From positions 52,848 through 116,847 of the forward strand of contig NZ_CBDRBL010000011.1 of the NCBI RefSeq assembly GCF_965342175.1: a DNA stretch of 64,000 nucleotides. Direction: 5' to 3'. The position numbers were made by a program, and so were the translations under genes. This document shows, in pieces, positions 1-8,460 of this stretch. Source of the stretch: Actinacidiphila sp965342175 (GTDB lineage: Bacteria; Actinomycetota; Actinomycetes; Streptomycetales; Streptomycetaceae). Under the pieces are notes generated by a model. That model did no database searches. It saw nothing but the letters and a program-made list of their open reading frames with translations, and was not told the origin of the DNA. Numbering within the stretch: the stretch's first letter is position 1; the number at the start of each line of letters is the position of its first letter.

Positions 1-958
1 TCTGAGTCGCTACCGGAGGACCGTCGGGCATGGGATCGAGTTGTTCCGCCGAGGGGCCGGTCGCCCTCAGGCTCGCACGCAGGGAGATCGGGTAGCGCTT
101 CCCCCGGTACTCCACGGTCAACGGAAGGCCGGAGACGCCGAGCAACCTGCCCCATTCATAGCTGAGCAGGCGGTCGGTCAGTATGCGGTTCACCGAGAGC
201 CGGAAAGCCTCGTCAGAACCTCGATCGCCCTCGACCCTGTCGATCACCTGCTGCCGCAGCATGGCCATCGTCGACTCCGGGACCGGCCCTATGTGCACCA
301 TGGCCTTGGTGCCCGTGTGCCTGGCTCCGAAGCTGAGCACGCTGGCGGGGATCGTCGGCTCGTCCTCCTCCGTGAGGTCGTCCGCAGGCCCTCCGCCGTT
401 CTCGGCAAGGGGTGGATGAAGGGTTGACGCGGTGCTGGAGGCGGGAGTGGGAGGGAGGACGTCGGTGTCAGCGGTGACGTGGTGGTCGTACGGCTCCTCG
501 GACACGTCCGGGAGGTGGGAGTGCGCTTCGGAGGGGAAGGTGCTCATCGGGGCCTCGATCCGCTCGCCTCCCCAGGGCGCCTCGAACTCCTGCGGAACGA
601 CCGGTGACCGGCGCCGGGCGGCCGGCACGACATCCGGGTCACCGAAGGCCGGCACGAGTGGAGTGTTCCTTGCGGCGTCGGCAATGGTGGTGTTCACGCG
701 CTGCTCCGCACCGCCTGCGGTCAAGGCTGCCAGTGCGGACTGAGGTGGTCCGAGGAATGCCTGCCCCGCCGTCCGGGCAGGCGGCACCGTCACCTGGGAG
801 AGCACATCCCGGTACGCCTCGGCCAACAGTTGTCTCGCCCGGTTCACCGCGGCCTCGAGCGACTCACCCTGCAGCCGCTCCGCCAGGTCCCTCTCCAGCG
901 GAAAACAGTCCTGTCCCTCACCGGCGACACCGCTGTTTGTTTTCACCGCACGCCACAT
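1..958 (-). CDS. Partial giant Streptomyces protein, N-terminal part only (3' end off the window)
   Basis: An open minus-strand frame runs off the left edge without a stop, giving about 319 residues. The beginning (CFPLERDLAERLQGESLEAA, then a short helix ending LLAEAYRDVL) resembles the end of the YbaB-like domain of the giant protein at 55358-63595. A low-complexity Pro/Ser/Glu stretch follows, then a folded-looking block with FGARHTGTKAMVHIGPVPES and LPLTVEYRGKRYPISL, a style I recognise from very large Streptomyces proteins of unknown role. The start is uncertain. ATG 958, ATG 982 and GTG 946 are in frame and none has an ideally spaced ribosome site; the frame is closed by a TAA near 1099. 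A possible -10 (TACTAA) lies at 1102-1097. No catalytic function can be assigned. Confidence 0.6.
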   Translation of the reverse strand, partial: MWRAVKTNSGVAGEGQDCFPLERDLAERLQGESLEAAVNRARQLLAEAYRDVLSQVTVPPARTAGQAFLGPPQSALAALTAGGAEQRVNTTIADAARNTPLVPAFGDPDVVPAARRRSPVVPQEFEAPWGGERIEAPMSTFPSEAHSHLPDVSEEPYDHHVTADTDVLPPTPASSTASTLHPPLAENGGGPADDLTEEDEPTIPASVLSFGARHTGTKAMVHIGPVPESTMAMLRQQVIDRVEGDRGSDEAFRLSVNRILTDRLLSYEWGRLLGVSGLPLTVEYRGKRYPISLRASLRATGPSAEQLDPMPDGPPVATQ

Positions 959-1233
959 CCTTCCCCATCGGGCGCCGCACATCCCCTGAGGAGACGCCAG
1001 CACCCGACCGCGCAACAAACGGACACCAGCAGCAAAAGAGGTCGGGGCTGAGCCGATCCACCGGACCCTCGATGGCCCTCCACGGTTCCCCGAACTTTAG
1101 TAAGCCTTTTTCACCTGGGGGAATAAGAGAGTGTTTCGCGTTTGTGAAGCGGGTCGGGTCAAGGGCGACCCGGCGTTCTGGTCCGGCCCGTGCGGACGAC
1201 GGCCACCGGCTGATCCCAGCACAAAGGGAAACA

Positions 1234-1258
1234 GCCCGTGCGAGTGGAACGCACGGGC
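1234..1258 (-). terminator. Hairpin terminator downstream of the lyase gene
   Basis: A perfect 9-bp stem (GCCCGTGCG / CGCACGGGC) with a 7-nt loop sits about 80 nt past the stop at 1337. There is no U-tract, as is usual in high-GC actinobacteria. Confidence 0.55.
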
Positions 1259-1336
1259 CGGAAGCACTGGATTTACCCTGCTCGAGTGTGCAACTCCGAT
1301 CTGCACTCGGGCGGGTGAGCGCACGCCTCGGCGTTT

Positions 1337-2482
1337 TCAGGCGGGGATGGCACCGGTTTTCAAAAACCGTTCGAGCGCCTCCGTGTACGGCGCCGTCTGC
1401 AACCCCTGACCGGCCAGCCAGCCGTCGGAGTAGTAGGTGTCCAGGTACCGGTCACCCGGATCGCAGATCATGGCGACGACGCTTCCCGAGCGACCCGTCG
1501 ATCGCAATTCGCCGACAATACGCATCGCCGCCCACAGCCCCGTGCCCGTCGAACCCCCGGCGCGTCGTCCGGTGAGGCGTTCCAGCATAGTCAGCGCGGC
1601 AATTGAGGCCGCATCAGGAACGAGCATCATGCGATCCACGATCTGCGGCAGGAAACTCGGCTCCATCCGGGGACGTCCGATCCCCTCGATACGGGAGCCG
1701 CCGGGACGCACGGTGTCCGGATCGCCGCTGACCCAGCCGTCGAAGAACGCCGATTTCTCCGGGTCGGCGACGCACACCCGGGTGGAGCGCTCGGTATAGC
1801 GAACGTAGCGGGCGATGGTCGCCGAGGTCCCTCCGGTGCCGGCGGTGGTGACGATCCACTCCGGCTCAGGATGCCGTTCCTTGCGCAGCTGGGCGAAAAT
1901 GGACTCGGCGATGTTGTTGTTGCCCCGCCAGTCGGTCGCCCGCTCGGCATAGGTGAACTGGTCCATGTAATGGCCCCCGCTGACGGCGGCGAGCCGCGCA
2001 GCGGTCTCGTGGACCTCTGCCGCGGAGTCGACCAGATGGCATCGACCGCCTTGTTGCTCGATCAGCCGCTGCTTGGCACGGCTGGTGGAGCGCGGTATGA
2101 CGGCGATGAACGGAACGCCGACAAGGGCGGCGAAGTACGCCTCGGAGACCGCGGTCGATCCGCTGGACGCCTCGATCACCGGACGCCCCGGGAGGATCCA
2201 CCCGTTGCAGAGGGCGTAGAGGAAGAGCGACCGTGCCAGGCGGTGCTTGAGACTGCCGGTCGGGTGGGTCGACTCGTCCTTGAGGTAGAGCTCGACGTCC
2301 CACTCCTCGGGGAGCGGCAGGCGCACCAGGTGCGTATCCGCCGAGCGGTGAGCGTCGGCGTGCAGCTTTCCCACGGCCTCGCTCACCCATGCCCGATGAA
2401 CGTCGTTGCTGCGGTCCACGTCCAGTGTGGTGGCCGCGTCGGCTCCCGCTGCCGGGCGTGTGCCCGCATGCGCCTTAGACAT
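1337..2482 (-). CDS. PLP-dependent cysteine-synthase-family lyase, Cds1-like
   Basis: 381 residues of the fold-type II cysteine synthase/cystathionine beta-synthase superfamily. The likely pyridoxal-phosphate lysine is K79 in HPTGSLKHRLA, followed by the substrate loop SSGSTAVSE near residue 105 and a glycine-rich phosphate loop TTAGTGGTSAT near 215. The pattern, especially KDESTHPTGSLKHRLARS, is closest in my memory to the L-cysteine desulfhydrase Cds1 group of actinobacteria rather than to CysK or CysM. A role in cysteine breakdown to pyruvate, sulfide and ammonia is therefore inferred. The ATG overlaps the stop of the upstream amidotransferase gene by 8 nt (ATGTCTAA), which indicates translational coupling. 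O-acetylserine sulfhydrylase activity remains an alternative. Confidence 0.8.
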   Translation of the reverse strand: MSKAHAGTRPAAGADAATTLDVDRSNDVHRAWVSEAVGKLHADAHRSADTHLVRLPLPEEWDVELYLKDESTHPTGSLKHRLARSLFLYALCNGWILPGRPVIEASSGSTAVSEAYFAALVGVPFIAVIPRSTSRAKQRLIEQQGGRCHLVDSAAEVHETAARLAAVSGGHYMDQFTYAERATDWRGNNNIAESIFAQLRKERHPEPEWIVTTAGTGGTSATIARYVRYTERSTRVCVADPEKSAFFDGWVSGDPDTVRPGGSRIEGIGRPRMEPSFLPQIVDRMMLVPDAASIAALTMLERLTGRRAGGSTGTGLWAAMRIVGELRSTGRSGSVVAMICDPGDRYLDTYYSDGWLAGQGLQTAPYTEALERFLKTGAIPA

Positions 2483-3227
2483 CGTGCACCACCACGTCCC
2501 GGTTCTCCGCCGAGATCTCCATGACGCATCCCACGGGCGCCTGCCGGCTCACCGCGTCCGGCCGGAGCGCACCCTCCGAGCCGATCACCAGCCTGCCGCC
2601 CTCGGTGCGGTGGTAGAGGTCGAAGTACGTCGCGCCCCGCCGCTGGATGACCTCGGAGTCCGGGCTGTGCTCGTTGTACGCGAACAGACCGGAAGGTGTG
2701 AGCAGCAGGCAGTTGAGGCTGACGTATGCGTCCGCGAGCATGCGGATCTCCTCGGCGGTCCTGGCGACAGCCTTGGCCGGCGGTGTTCCCCTGTCGAGCA
2801 GCGTGCGGACAGCGAGGTAGTAGCGTTCGCTGTCGGTGTCGCCCTCCGCCGTCCTGAGCAGGTCCGGGTCGATGGACGTGTCGAGTATCTTCCTGGGGTT
2901 GAAGTCCCCGTTGTGCAGGAAAGCGGCTCTGGCGTCACCGAACGGATGGGTGTTGCCCTGGTGCACAGGCAGTCCGGGGCTGGCCATGCGGAGATGCACG
3001 ACGGCCATGTCGGTCACGCAGGTGTCCAGCAAGGACCTGAGCTTGGCGCTGCGGTCTCCGCGCTCGGGTTCTTTCGTGATCCGGATCGCCCCGTGCGAGT
3101 CACGGTAGGCGACGCCCCATCCGTGCTCGTGCTCGCACGCCATGGCGAGAAACGGTTCCAGGTCACCGGTGAGCAGTTCGCTCACCGGTGCGGGTCTGTC
3201 GGCGACGACGCCCAGGAAACGGCACAT
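2475..3227 (-). CDS. Class II glutamine amidotransferase
   Basis: 250 residues starting MCRFLG, so Cys2 becomes the N-terminal nucleophile after Met removal, as in class II (Ntn) amidotransferases. Other family marks are VVHLRMASPG, the NTHPF loop (about residue 95) and FLHNGD, followed by SERYYLAVRTLL. Its size matches the stand-alone EgtC/YafJ-like group, which hydrolyses gamma-glutamyl bonds, rather than the large synthase fusions. It is the first gene of a two-gene unit with the lyase downstream (8-nt overlap). With cysteine chemistry next door, a gamma-glutamyl-thiol or glutamine substrate is plausible but not shown. The ATG is followed directly by the catalytic Cys codon, which fixes the start. 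Confidence 0.85.
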   Translation of the reverse strand: MCRFLGVVADRPAPVSELLTGDLEPFLAMACEHEHGWGVAYRDSHGAIRITKEPERGDRSAKLRSLLDTCVTDMAVVHLRMASPGLPVHQGNTHPFGDARAAFLHNGDFNPRKILDTSIDPDLLRTAEGDTDSERYYLAVRTLLDRGTPPAKAVARTAEEIRMLADAYVSLNCLLLTPSGLFAYNEHSPDSEVIQRRGATYFDLYHRTEGGRLVIGSEGALRPDAVSRQAPVGCVMEISAENRDVVVHDV

Positions 3228-3457
3228 GCGAGATCTCTTTCTGTTCTTCTGTGTGCGTCAGTGTGGTGAGGTGAATCGGTGGGCAGCCCTGGCTCGGGAG
3301 TCGCGAGGCTTCACGCAACGGCGACAGCCGGCAGGGCCCCGCCCGGCCGGGGTACAACGGCCGCTTGCGTCGCCGGACAAGGCGGCAAGACGCAGCGGAG
3401 CTGCGGCGACCGACGACGCCACCAGGCGAGAGCCGTCGATCCGCGACGCCGCTCCGC

Positions 3458-4429
3458 CTATACGCGCGGGCTCTTACCGCCGATGCTCCGCTCCAGCCGT
3501 CCGGCGGCTGACGCCAGCGCGCAGTTGAGGACCACGTAGACGGCGGCCACCACCAAGTAGGCCTGGACCACGGTGTGGTTGAACTCCCCGAGCACCTTGG
3601 CGGCGTTCAGCAGCTCCAGGAAGCTCACGACATAACCCAGGGTGCTGTCCTTCAGCAGCCGGATCAGCTGGCTGACCAGGGCCGGTGCGGTCAACCGCAC
3701 CGCCTGGGGCACCACGACACAGCGCATCGCCGTCCAATGACCGAGGCCGAGGGCGTACGCCGCCTCGGTCTGACCAGGCGGCAGCGCACGGACTCCGGCC
3801 CGGAAGATCTCGGCGAACACCGCTGCGTTGGTCAGCACGATCGGCCACACCAACTGCCAGAACAGCGGGACGTGCAGGTTCGCGCTGGGCAGGCCGAAAA
3901 GGAACGCGTAGATGAGCAGCAGCAGCGGAACAGAGCGCAGCACCTCGACGTACACCGACGCGGGCCATCGAAGCAGCGGCGTACGAGCCATGCGCGCCAG
4001 CGCCAGCAGAGCACCGCAGGGCAGCGCGATCGCACAGCTGACGAGCGTGACCTGGGCCGTCGCCCACAGCGCGGTCAGCAGGTAGCGAATGACCGGCCAC
4101 TGGCCGAAGACACGCCACTTGTCCCCGTCCAGCTGGCCGTGGGCCGCGAACTGGTGCACCACCACCACCGCGGCGGCGGCGATACCGGCCAGCGAGACGG
4201 CGGTGCCCACCGCGATCCTCCGCCGGCCGCGCGGGCCCGGCGGGTCGAAGAGGCCTTCGTCCTCCCCTTCGAGTCGGGCGAGCACCGCGGGCACGGTCCG
4301 GAGGCGGGCCGCGCCGCGCCGGTTGGCCTTGGCTGACAGATCAGACGGCGCGGACGGTGGTGAGTCCGCAGTCAGGTCCGCCCGTCCTGCCACCGTCCCG
4401 CCCGCAGGTGCGTTCAGTGAGGGGGTCAA
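3458..4429 (-). CDS. Amino-acid ABC transporter permease (HisM/GluD type)
   Basis: 323 residues. About 75 hydrophilic residues precede the first membrane segment (VGTAVSLAGIAAAAVVVVH), then come the usual five to six helices of a polar amino-acid permease. The EAA loop that contacts the ATPase is clear (EIFRAGVRALPPGQTEAAYA). The start is a TTG at 4429, only 3 nt after the TGA of the upstream permease, so translation probably depends on coupling; I see no other start close to that stop. It is the last gene of the importer operon. The long cytoplasmic N terminus is shared with GluD-type subunits. The substrate cannot be told from the sequence. Confidence 0.88.
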   Translation of the reverse strand: MTPSLNAPAGGTVAGRADLTADSPPSAPSDLSAKANRRGAARLRTVPAVLARLEGEDEGLFDPPGPRGRRRIAVGTAVSLAGIAAAAVVVVHQFAAHGQLDGDKWRVFGQWPVIRYLLTALWATAQVTLVSCAIALPCGALLALARMARTPLLRWPASVYVEVLRSVPLLLLIYAFLFGLPSANLHVPLFWQLVWPIVLTNAAVFAEIFRAGVRALPPGQTEAAYALGLGHWTAMRCVVVPQAVRLTAPALVSQLIRLLKDSTLGYVVSFLELLNAAKVLGEFNHTVVQAYLVVAAVYVVLNCALASAAGRLERSIGGKSPRV

Positions 4430-4432
4430 TGC

Positions 4433-5074
4433 TCAGGACACCAGCCTTCGGTCGAGGGCCCCGGCCACCCGGCCGATGCACAATGCGAGAGCGACATAGC
4501 AGACCGCCGCGGCGCCGAAGGTGACCATCGCCTGTGCGTATTGCTGGTCCAGCAACTGCGTCTGGCCGGTGAGTTCGTCGGTCACGCCCACGGCGGCGGC
4601 GAGCGAGGAATTGAGCAGTACCGCGATGAGCAGGGAGGCCACCGGCTGGATGACCGACCGCAGTGCCTGCGGGAGGATCACCAGGCGGAGGGTCTGGCCG
4701 AATCCCAGGCCCAGCGCACGAGCCGCCTCGATCTGTCCACGCGGAACCGCTCTGACCCCCGACCTCAGCACCTCGCAGAAGAAGGCGGCCCAGTACAGGC
4801 CCATCGCGGTCACCGCGGTCCAGAACAGCGAGTAGACCAGCCCGATCTCGGGGAGCCCGAAAACGAACAGGGTGAGCAGCACGAGCAGCGGGACACTACG
4901 GACCGCGGACACGTAGAACCGTCCGAGCAGTCGCAGCGGCACAACCGGGCTGACACGGCAGAACGCCAGGAACGCGCCGATCAGTGCCGCGAGGACGAAG
5001 GTACAGGCGCTGATCTCCGCGGAGACCAGCAGCCCGTGACCGAACACGCCCAGGTGGGCGACGACGAAGGTCAT
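4433..5074 (-). CDS. Amino-acid ABC transporter permease (HisM/GluC type)
   Basis: 213 residues, the short partner permease, starting directly with a periplasmic/membrane segment (VVAHLGVFGHGLLVSAEISA). Five hydrophobic helices and an EAA loop (EVLRSGVRAVPRGQIEAARA) are visible. It lies 6 nt after the binding-protein stop and 3 nt before the next permease, so the three genes form one transcript with the ATPase gene upstream. Together the two permeases would form a heterodimeric channel. The gene order ATPase, binding protein, short permease, long permease is that of actinobacterial gluABCD, which supports a polar amino acid as substrate. Confidence 0.88.
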   Translation of the reverse strand: MTFVVAHLGVFGHGLLVSAEISACTFVLAALIGAFLAFCRVSPVVPLRLLGRFYVSAVRSVPLLVLLTLFVFGLPEIGLVYSLFWTAVTAMGLYWAAFFCEVLRSGVRAVPRGQIEAARALGLGFGQTLRLVILPQALRSVIQPVASLLIAVLLNSSLAAAVGVTDELTGQTQLLDQQYAQAMVTFGAAAVCYVALALCIGRVAGALDRRLVS

Positions 5075-5080
5075 GACAGA

Positions 5081-6043
5081 TCAGTCGATCGTGGGCGGGG
5101 TGGGAGCCGGGCCGGGCACCTGGGTACCGACGGTGGCCTTCCACACCTTCGCCCAGGTGCCGTCGGCCTCGACCTGCTTCAGCCAGTTGTTGACGAAGGC
5201 CTTGAAGTCGGGGTCGTCGAGCGAGAGCCCGATGCCGTAGGGCTCCTGGCTGTAGGTGCCGGGGAGTACCTCGAGGCCGGGGTTGGACAGTGCGTTGCCC
5301 GCGAGGATTCCCTGGTCGAGGACGTAGGCGTCGGCCCGGTGCTGGCTGAGCGCCTGAACGCACTCGGTGTTGGTCTCGAACAGCTGAATCTTGGCCGAGG
5401 GCGCGGCTGCCTTAATGGCCGTCGGCACAGTCGACCCGGATTGGGTGATCACCGTCTTGCCGGCCAGGTCCGCCAGCGACTTGATGCCCGTGGTCCCCTT
5501 ACGGACCTGGATGGCAAGGCCGTCGGTGTAGTAGGGGCCTGCGAAGTTGACGAGCTTCTCGCGCTCGGCAGTGATCGTGTAGGTGGCGAAGACGGCGTCC
5601 ACCTGGTGGCTCTTCAGCAGCGCCTCGCGCGTCTGTGCGGTGACGTTGACCAGCTTCGTCGACGGCTTGCCGATGATGTACTTGGCGAGCAGCCGGGACA
5701 TCGCCGCGTCGAAACCCTCGACCTTGCCGGTCGTCGGGTCGAGCAGGGAGAAGAGCGCGGCGGTCTGGGTACCGCCAACGGTGAGCGTACCGCGCTCCTT
5801 GATCTTGGCCGCGGTGGATCCCGCCGGTATCTGCGAGGCATCGGCCGGCTTCTCAGCGGCGATCAGCGCATCGATGGCCGATCCGTCGATGGCCGCCGGA
5901 CGGGCTGCCTTCCCTCCCGGCACGGCCTCGGTCGTCGCGGATCCGCTGGAGCAGGCGGTCGAGAGCAGGGCGACCGCGGCGAGGGCAGCGGCGGCGGCGG
6001 CACGGCCTCTGCTGGTACGGGGGACTTCTCTGGACGTGGTCAT
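5081..6043 (-). CDS. Amino-acid ABC transporter substrate-binding lipoprotein (GluB-like)
   Basis: 320 residues. An Arg-containing N region, a hydrophobic Ala-rich helix and a lipobox (LLSTACSS) give a lipoprotein with Cys31 as the modified residue. The mature part is an SBP_bac_3 type binding protein: KERGTLTVGGTQTAALFS, then GFDAAMSRLLA, then VDAVFATYTITAEREKLVNF, and a C-terminal lobe from LADLAGKTVITQSGST. The start is ATG 6043, chosen because GGAG lies 8-9 nt upstream and the signal peptide begins there; the frame is open further upstream but reads as non-coding. The ligand is unknown. Glutamate or another polar amino acid is suggested by operon order, and cystine by the neighbouring cysteine lyase. 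Confidence 0.9.
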   Translation of the reverse strand: MTTSREVPRTSRGRAAAAAALAAVALLSTACSSGSATTEAVPGGKAARPAAIDGSAIDALIAAEKPADASQIPAGSTAAKIKERGTLTVGGTQTAALFSLLDPTTGKVEGFDAAMSRLLAKYIIGKPSTKLVNVTAQTREALLKSHQVDAVFATYTITAEREKLVNFAGPYYTDGLAIQVRKGTTGIKSLADLAGKTVITQSGSTVPTAIKAAAPSAKIQLFETNTECVQALSQHRADAYVLDQGILAGNALSNPGLEVLPGTYSQEPYGIGLSLDDPDFKAFVNNWLKQVEADGTWAKVWKATVGTQVPGPAPTPPTID

Positions 6044-6182
6044 GTGCAATCTCCTGTCGGGATGACGAGTTGGCGGATCGACGTACGAAAACCACGGCGG
6101 TCGGCGGTCGGAGCTGTGGCGGAAGCGGGGACAGCCGCTGCAGGAACAGCCGCGGACCTGGAGGGGCCCATCGGGGTGTCCG

Positions 6183-6974
6183 TCAGTGCTGCAACACCCT
6201 CGACAGGAACTCCGTGGCCCGTTCGTGGCCGGGTTGCTCGAAGAAGCGTTTCGGCGGGGCGATGTCGAGGATTCGGCCCGCGTCCATGAAGACGACCCGG
6301 TCGGCGACCTCGCGGGCGAAGCCCATCTCATGCGTGACCACCAGCATGGTCATTCCGCTGGACGCCAGCTCGGTGAGCACATTGAGGACTTCCTGGATCA
6401 TCTCCGGATCCAGGGCCGAGGTGGGCTCGTCGCACAGCAGGACCGACGGTTCCATGGCCAGCGCCCTGGCGATGGCGACTCGCTGCTGCTGGCCTCCGGA
6501 GAGCTGAGGGGGGTGGGCGTCGGCCTTGTCGGCCAGGCCGACCCGGGCCAGCAGCCGTCGTCCCCGCTCCTGCGCCTCCGCACGCGACAGGCCGCGCACC
6601 TTCACCGGAGCCAGTGCGATGTTCTCCAGGGCCGTCAGGTGCGGAAAAAGATTGAACGACTGGAAAACCATGCCCGCGTCGGCCCTCAAGCGGGACAGCG
6701 CACGCCCCTCGGCCGGCAGGGGGACCCCCGACACCTCGATGGTGCCGGACGAGATCGTCTCCAGGCGGTTGACGCAGCGGCAGAGGGTCGATTTCCCTGA
6801 CCCCGAGGGGCCGATGATCGCCACCACCTCTCCGCTGTGCACGTCCAGACTCACATCGTGGAGCACCTGGGCCGTGCCGTAGTACTTGTTCACGCCCCGC
6901 AGACGCACCAGCGGGGCTCGGTCCGCCCCCGCGGCGGCGGAAGAGGCCACGGGGTTGTCAGAGGGTTCGATCAC
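6183..6974 (-). CDS. Amino-acid ABC transporter ATP-binding protein (GlnQ/GluA type)
   Basis: 263 residues with all ABC ATPase motifs: Walker A (IIGPSGSGKSTL, about residue 55), Q-loop (MVFQSFNLFPHLTALEN), signature LSGGQQQRVAIARAL, Walker B VLLCDEPTSALDPE and the H-loop VTHEMGFARE. The YGTAQVLHDVSLDV lead-in and the FNLFPH motif are typical of polar amino-acid importers. The start is GTG 6974 with GGAG upstream (GCAGGAGCCCCGTT). The 139-nt gap to the binding-protein gene carries no gene. This is the promoter-proximal gene of the operon, divergent from the LysR regulator. Confidence 0.92.
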   Translation of the reverse strand: MIEPSDNPVASSAAAGADRAPLVRLRGVNKYYGTAQVLHDVSLDVHSGEVVAIIGPSGSGKSTLCRCVNRLETISSGTIEVSGVPLPAEGRALSRLRADAGMVFQSFNLFPHLTALENIALAPVKVRGLSRAEAQERGRRLLARVGLADKADAHPPQLSGGQQQRVAIARALAMEPSVLLCDEPTSALDPEMIQEVLNVLTELASSGMTMLVVTHEMGFAREVADRVVFMDAGRILDIAPPKRFFEQPGHERATEFLSRVLQH

Positions 6975-7101
6975 AACGGGGCTCCTGCGATACAGCGCCG
7001 AGACAGCCTGTCGAGGGCCAATTCCAGTCGATCACCCGCGCATATGTCCAACGGGTCATTTTTCGTGGACTCATCAAAAGTCTTTATGGTTTCATCTGCG
7101 T
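6975..7101. promoter_or_regulatory. Divergent control region between importer operon and LysR gene
   Basis: 127 bp, noticeably AT-richer than its surroundings around 7055-7095. It contains the inverted repeat TTTT-N12-AAAA and the short dyad ATG-GTTT-CAT (7086-7095). LysR proteins usually bind T-N11-A dyads in exactly this kind of divergent spacer, so control of the importer by the neighbour, and autoregulation, are likely. No exact operator is claimed. Confidence 0.5.
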
Positions 7102-8088
7102 GTGGACGTACAGCAGCTTCGCGTGCTCGCCGAGGTCTCGCGCACCGGCTCCTACACAGCCGCGGCCCAGGCCTTGGGCTACACCCAGCCCGCGGTGAGC
7201 TACCAGATGCGCCGCCTGCAGCAGTCCGTGGGTGCCCCGTTGGTCGTGCGCGTCGGGCGGGGGCTGCAACTCACCGAGATAGGGCACGCGCTGGTCCGCC
7301 ACGCCGACACGATCTTCTCTGCTCTCAGAGCGGCCGACCAGGAGATCTCCGCGACCGTCGCGCGCAGGGGCGGCCTGGTGCGCCTGGTGGCCTTCCAGAG
7401 CAGCTGCGTCACGCTCATGCCACGCGTCATCGAACGGCTGGGCACACTGAGTCCGGATATCCGCATCACCCTGACGCAGGCTGAACCGATCGACGCGCGG
7501 AAACTGATCAGGAGCGGCGAGGGAGAACTCGGCCTGCTCTGCAACTGGGAGAACGAAAGCCTGCCGGAGGGAGAGGAGACCATGCTCCGGCTGGAACTGT
7601 TCACCGACCGCCGTTGCGTCCTCATGCGCGAGGATCACCCCCTGGCCGGCCAGGAGACCATCCACCTCGCCGACCTGGCGGACAGCGACTGGGTGATGGA
7701 GAGCATCCGGGACCGCTTCACGGCCGCATGCACCAACCTGGGTTTCTCACCCCGCGTGGTCGCCACGGTGGACGATGCACTGGCCATCCAGACCCTCGTG
7801 GCCTCCGGGCTCGGTATCAGTCTGATGAACGAACTGGCCCTGCGTTCCTACGTCGTTCCCGGGCTCGTCCATCGCCCGCTGAAGAGCTGGCCGCTTCGTC
7901 GCACCTACCTGCTCCTGTGGCCGGACATGCTCCAGGTCCCTGCGGTAGCCGCTACGATCCGGGCGGTGCAGTCCGTGGTCCGGTCCGAGTGGGAGCCTGT
8001 CTGGGGCCCGGAGAAACCAGCGGCCGACGGCACCCCGATCATCGACCTGGCCCCCCGGTGTGATGGGCCCGCGGGGGCCCATCCGTGA
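7102..8088 (+). CDS. LysR-family transcriptional regulator
   Basis: 328 residues. The N-terminal winged helix-turn-helix is canonical (DVQQLRVLAEVSRTGSYTAA, then AQALGYTQPAVSYQMRRLQ), followed by a periplasmic-binding-protein-like effector domain (RLVAFQSSCVTLMPRVIERL). I place the start at GTG 7102 because the family begins right before the VQQLRVL strand; the frame extends further left but that part does not look coding. It diverges from the amino-acid importer operon and is the obvious candidate to regulate it, with an amino acid or precursor as co-inducer (inference). The gene's 3' end overlaps a terminator hairpin. Confidence 0.92.
   Translation: MDVQQLRVLAEVSRTGSYTAAAQALGYTQPAVSYQMRRLQQSVGAPLVVRVGRGLQLTEIGHALVRHADTIFSALRAADQEISATVARRGGLVRLVAFQSSCVTLMPRVIERLGTLSPDIRITLTQAEPIDARKLIRSGEGELGLLCNWENESLPEGEETMLRLELFTDRRCVLMREDHPLAGQETIHLADLADSDWVMESIRDRFTAACTNLGFSPRVVATVDDALAIQTLVASGLGISLMNELALRSYVVPGLVHRPLKSWPLRRTYLLLWPDMLQVPAVAATIRAVQSVVRSEWEPVWGPEKPAADGTPIIDLAPRCDGPAGAHP
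8062..8083 (+). terminator. Terminator hairpin overlapping the lysR stop region
   Basis: A perfect 9-bp stem (GATGGGCCC / GGGCCCATC) with a GCGG loop lies inside the last codons of the LysR gene. Confidence 0.6.
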
Positions 8089-8154
8089 ACCGCGGTGGCC
8101 CGGGGGATGCGTGCGGTCACTGGGCGACTCCGAGGAGCTGACCGCCCGCGCGCG

Positions 8155-8182
8155 CCGGTCCCGCGGGATGAGGCGGGACCGG
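8155..8182 (+). terminator. Second hairpin after lysR
   Basis: A perfect 10-bp stem (CCGGTCCCGC / GCGGGACCGG) with an 8-nt loop lies about 70 nt past the LysR stop. It could be a back-up terminator. Confidence 0.45.
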
Positions 8183-8460
8183 GCGACCGGACCCTCCCGC
8201 ACCGCGGTGAGGGGATCCACGCGGGGACGAAGAAGCCCCCGAAGACAAAGCACGCCCCAACCCGGAAGTCCAGGGTGGGACGCCCGTCGTGGCGCCGTCA
8301 GCTGGTACCGGCACCAATACCGGGATGAGCCCGGCCGCGCACGTCATGCGGTGGCGCAACCGCCTCGCCGCCCCGTGACCGGGTCCCGTCGCGCGCTGCC
8401 CCGCCCGCTGCGCGACGCCGCCCGGTGACGGCGCGGCGCGATCCGGGTACCGTACGCGCA
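8183..8460. other. Gene-free spacer before the phosphodiesterase
   Basis: No convincing coding frame. A -10-like TACCGT lies about 8 nt before the ATG at 8461, which would make the phosphodiesterase mRNA nearly or fully leaderless. Confidence 0.4.

Noticed and set aside
6044..6331. Longer start for the binding lipoprotein
   Set aside because: The extra 96 residues have no signal-peptide character and overlap the ATPase gene; ATG 6043 has a ribosome site and starts the lipoprotein signal.
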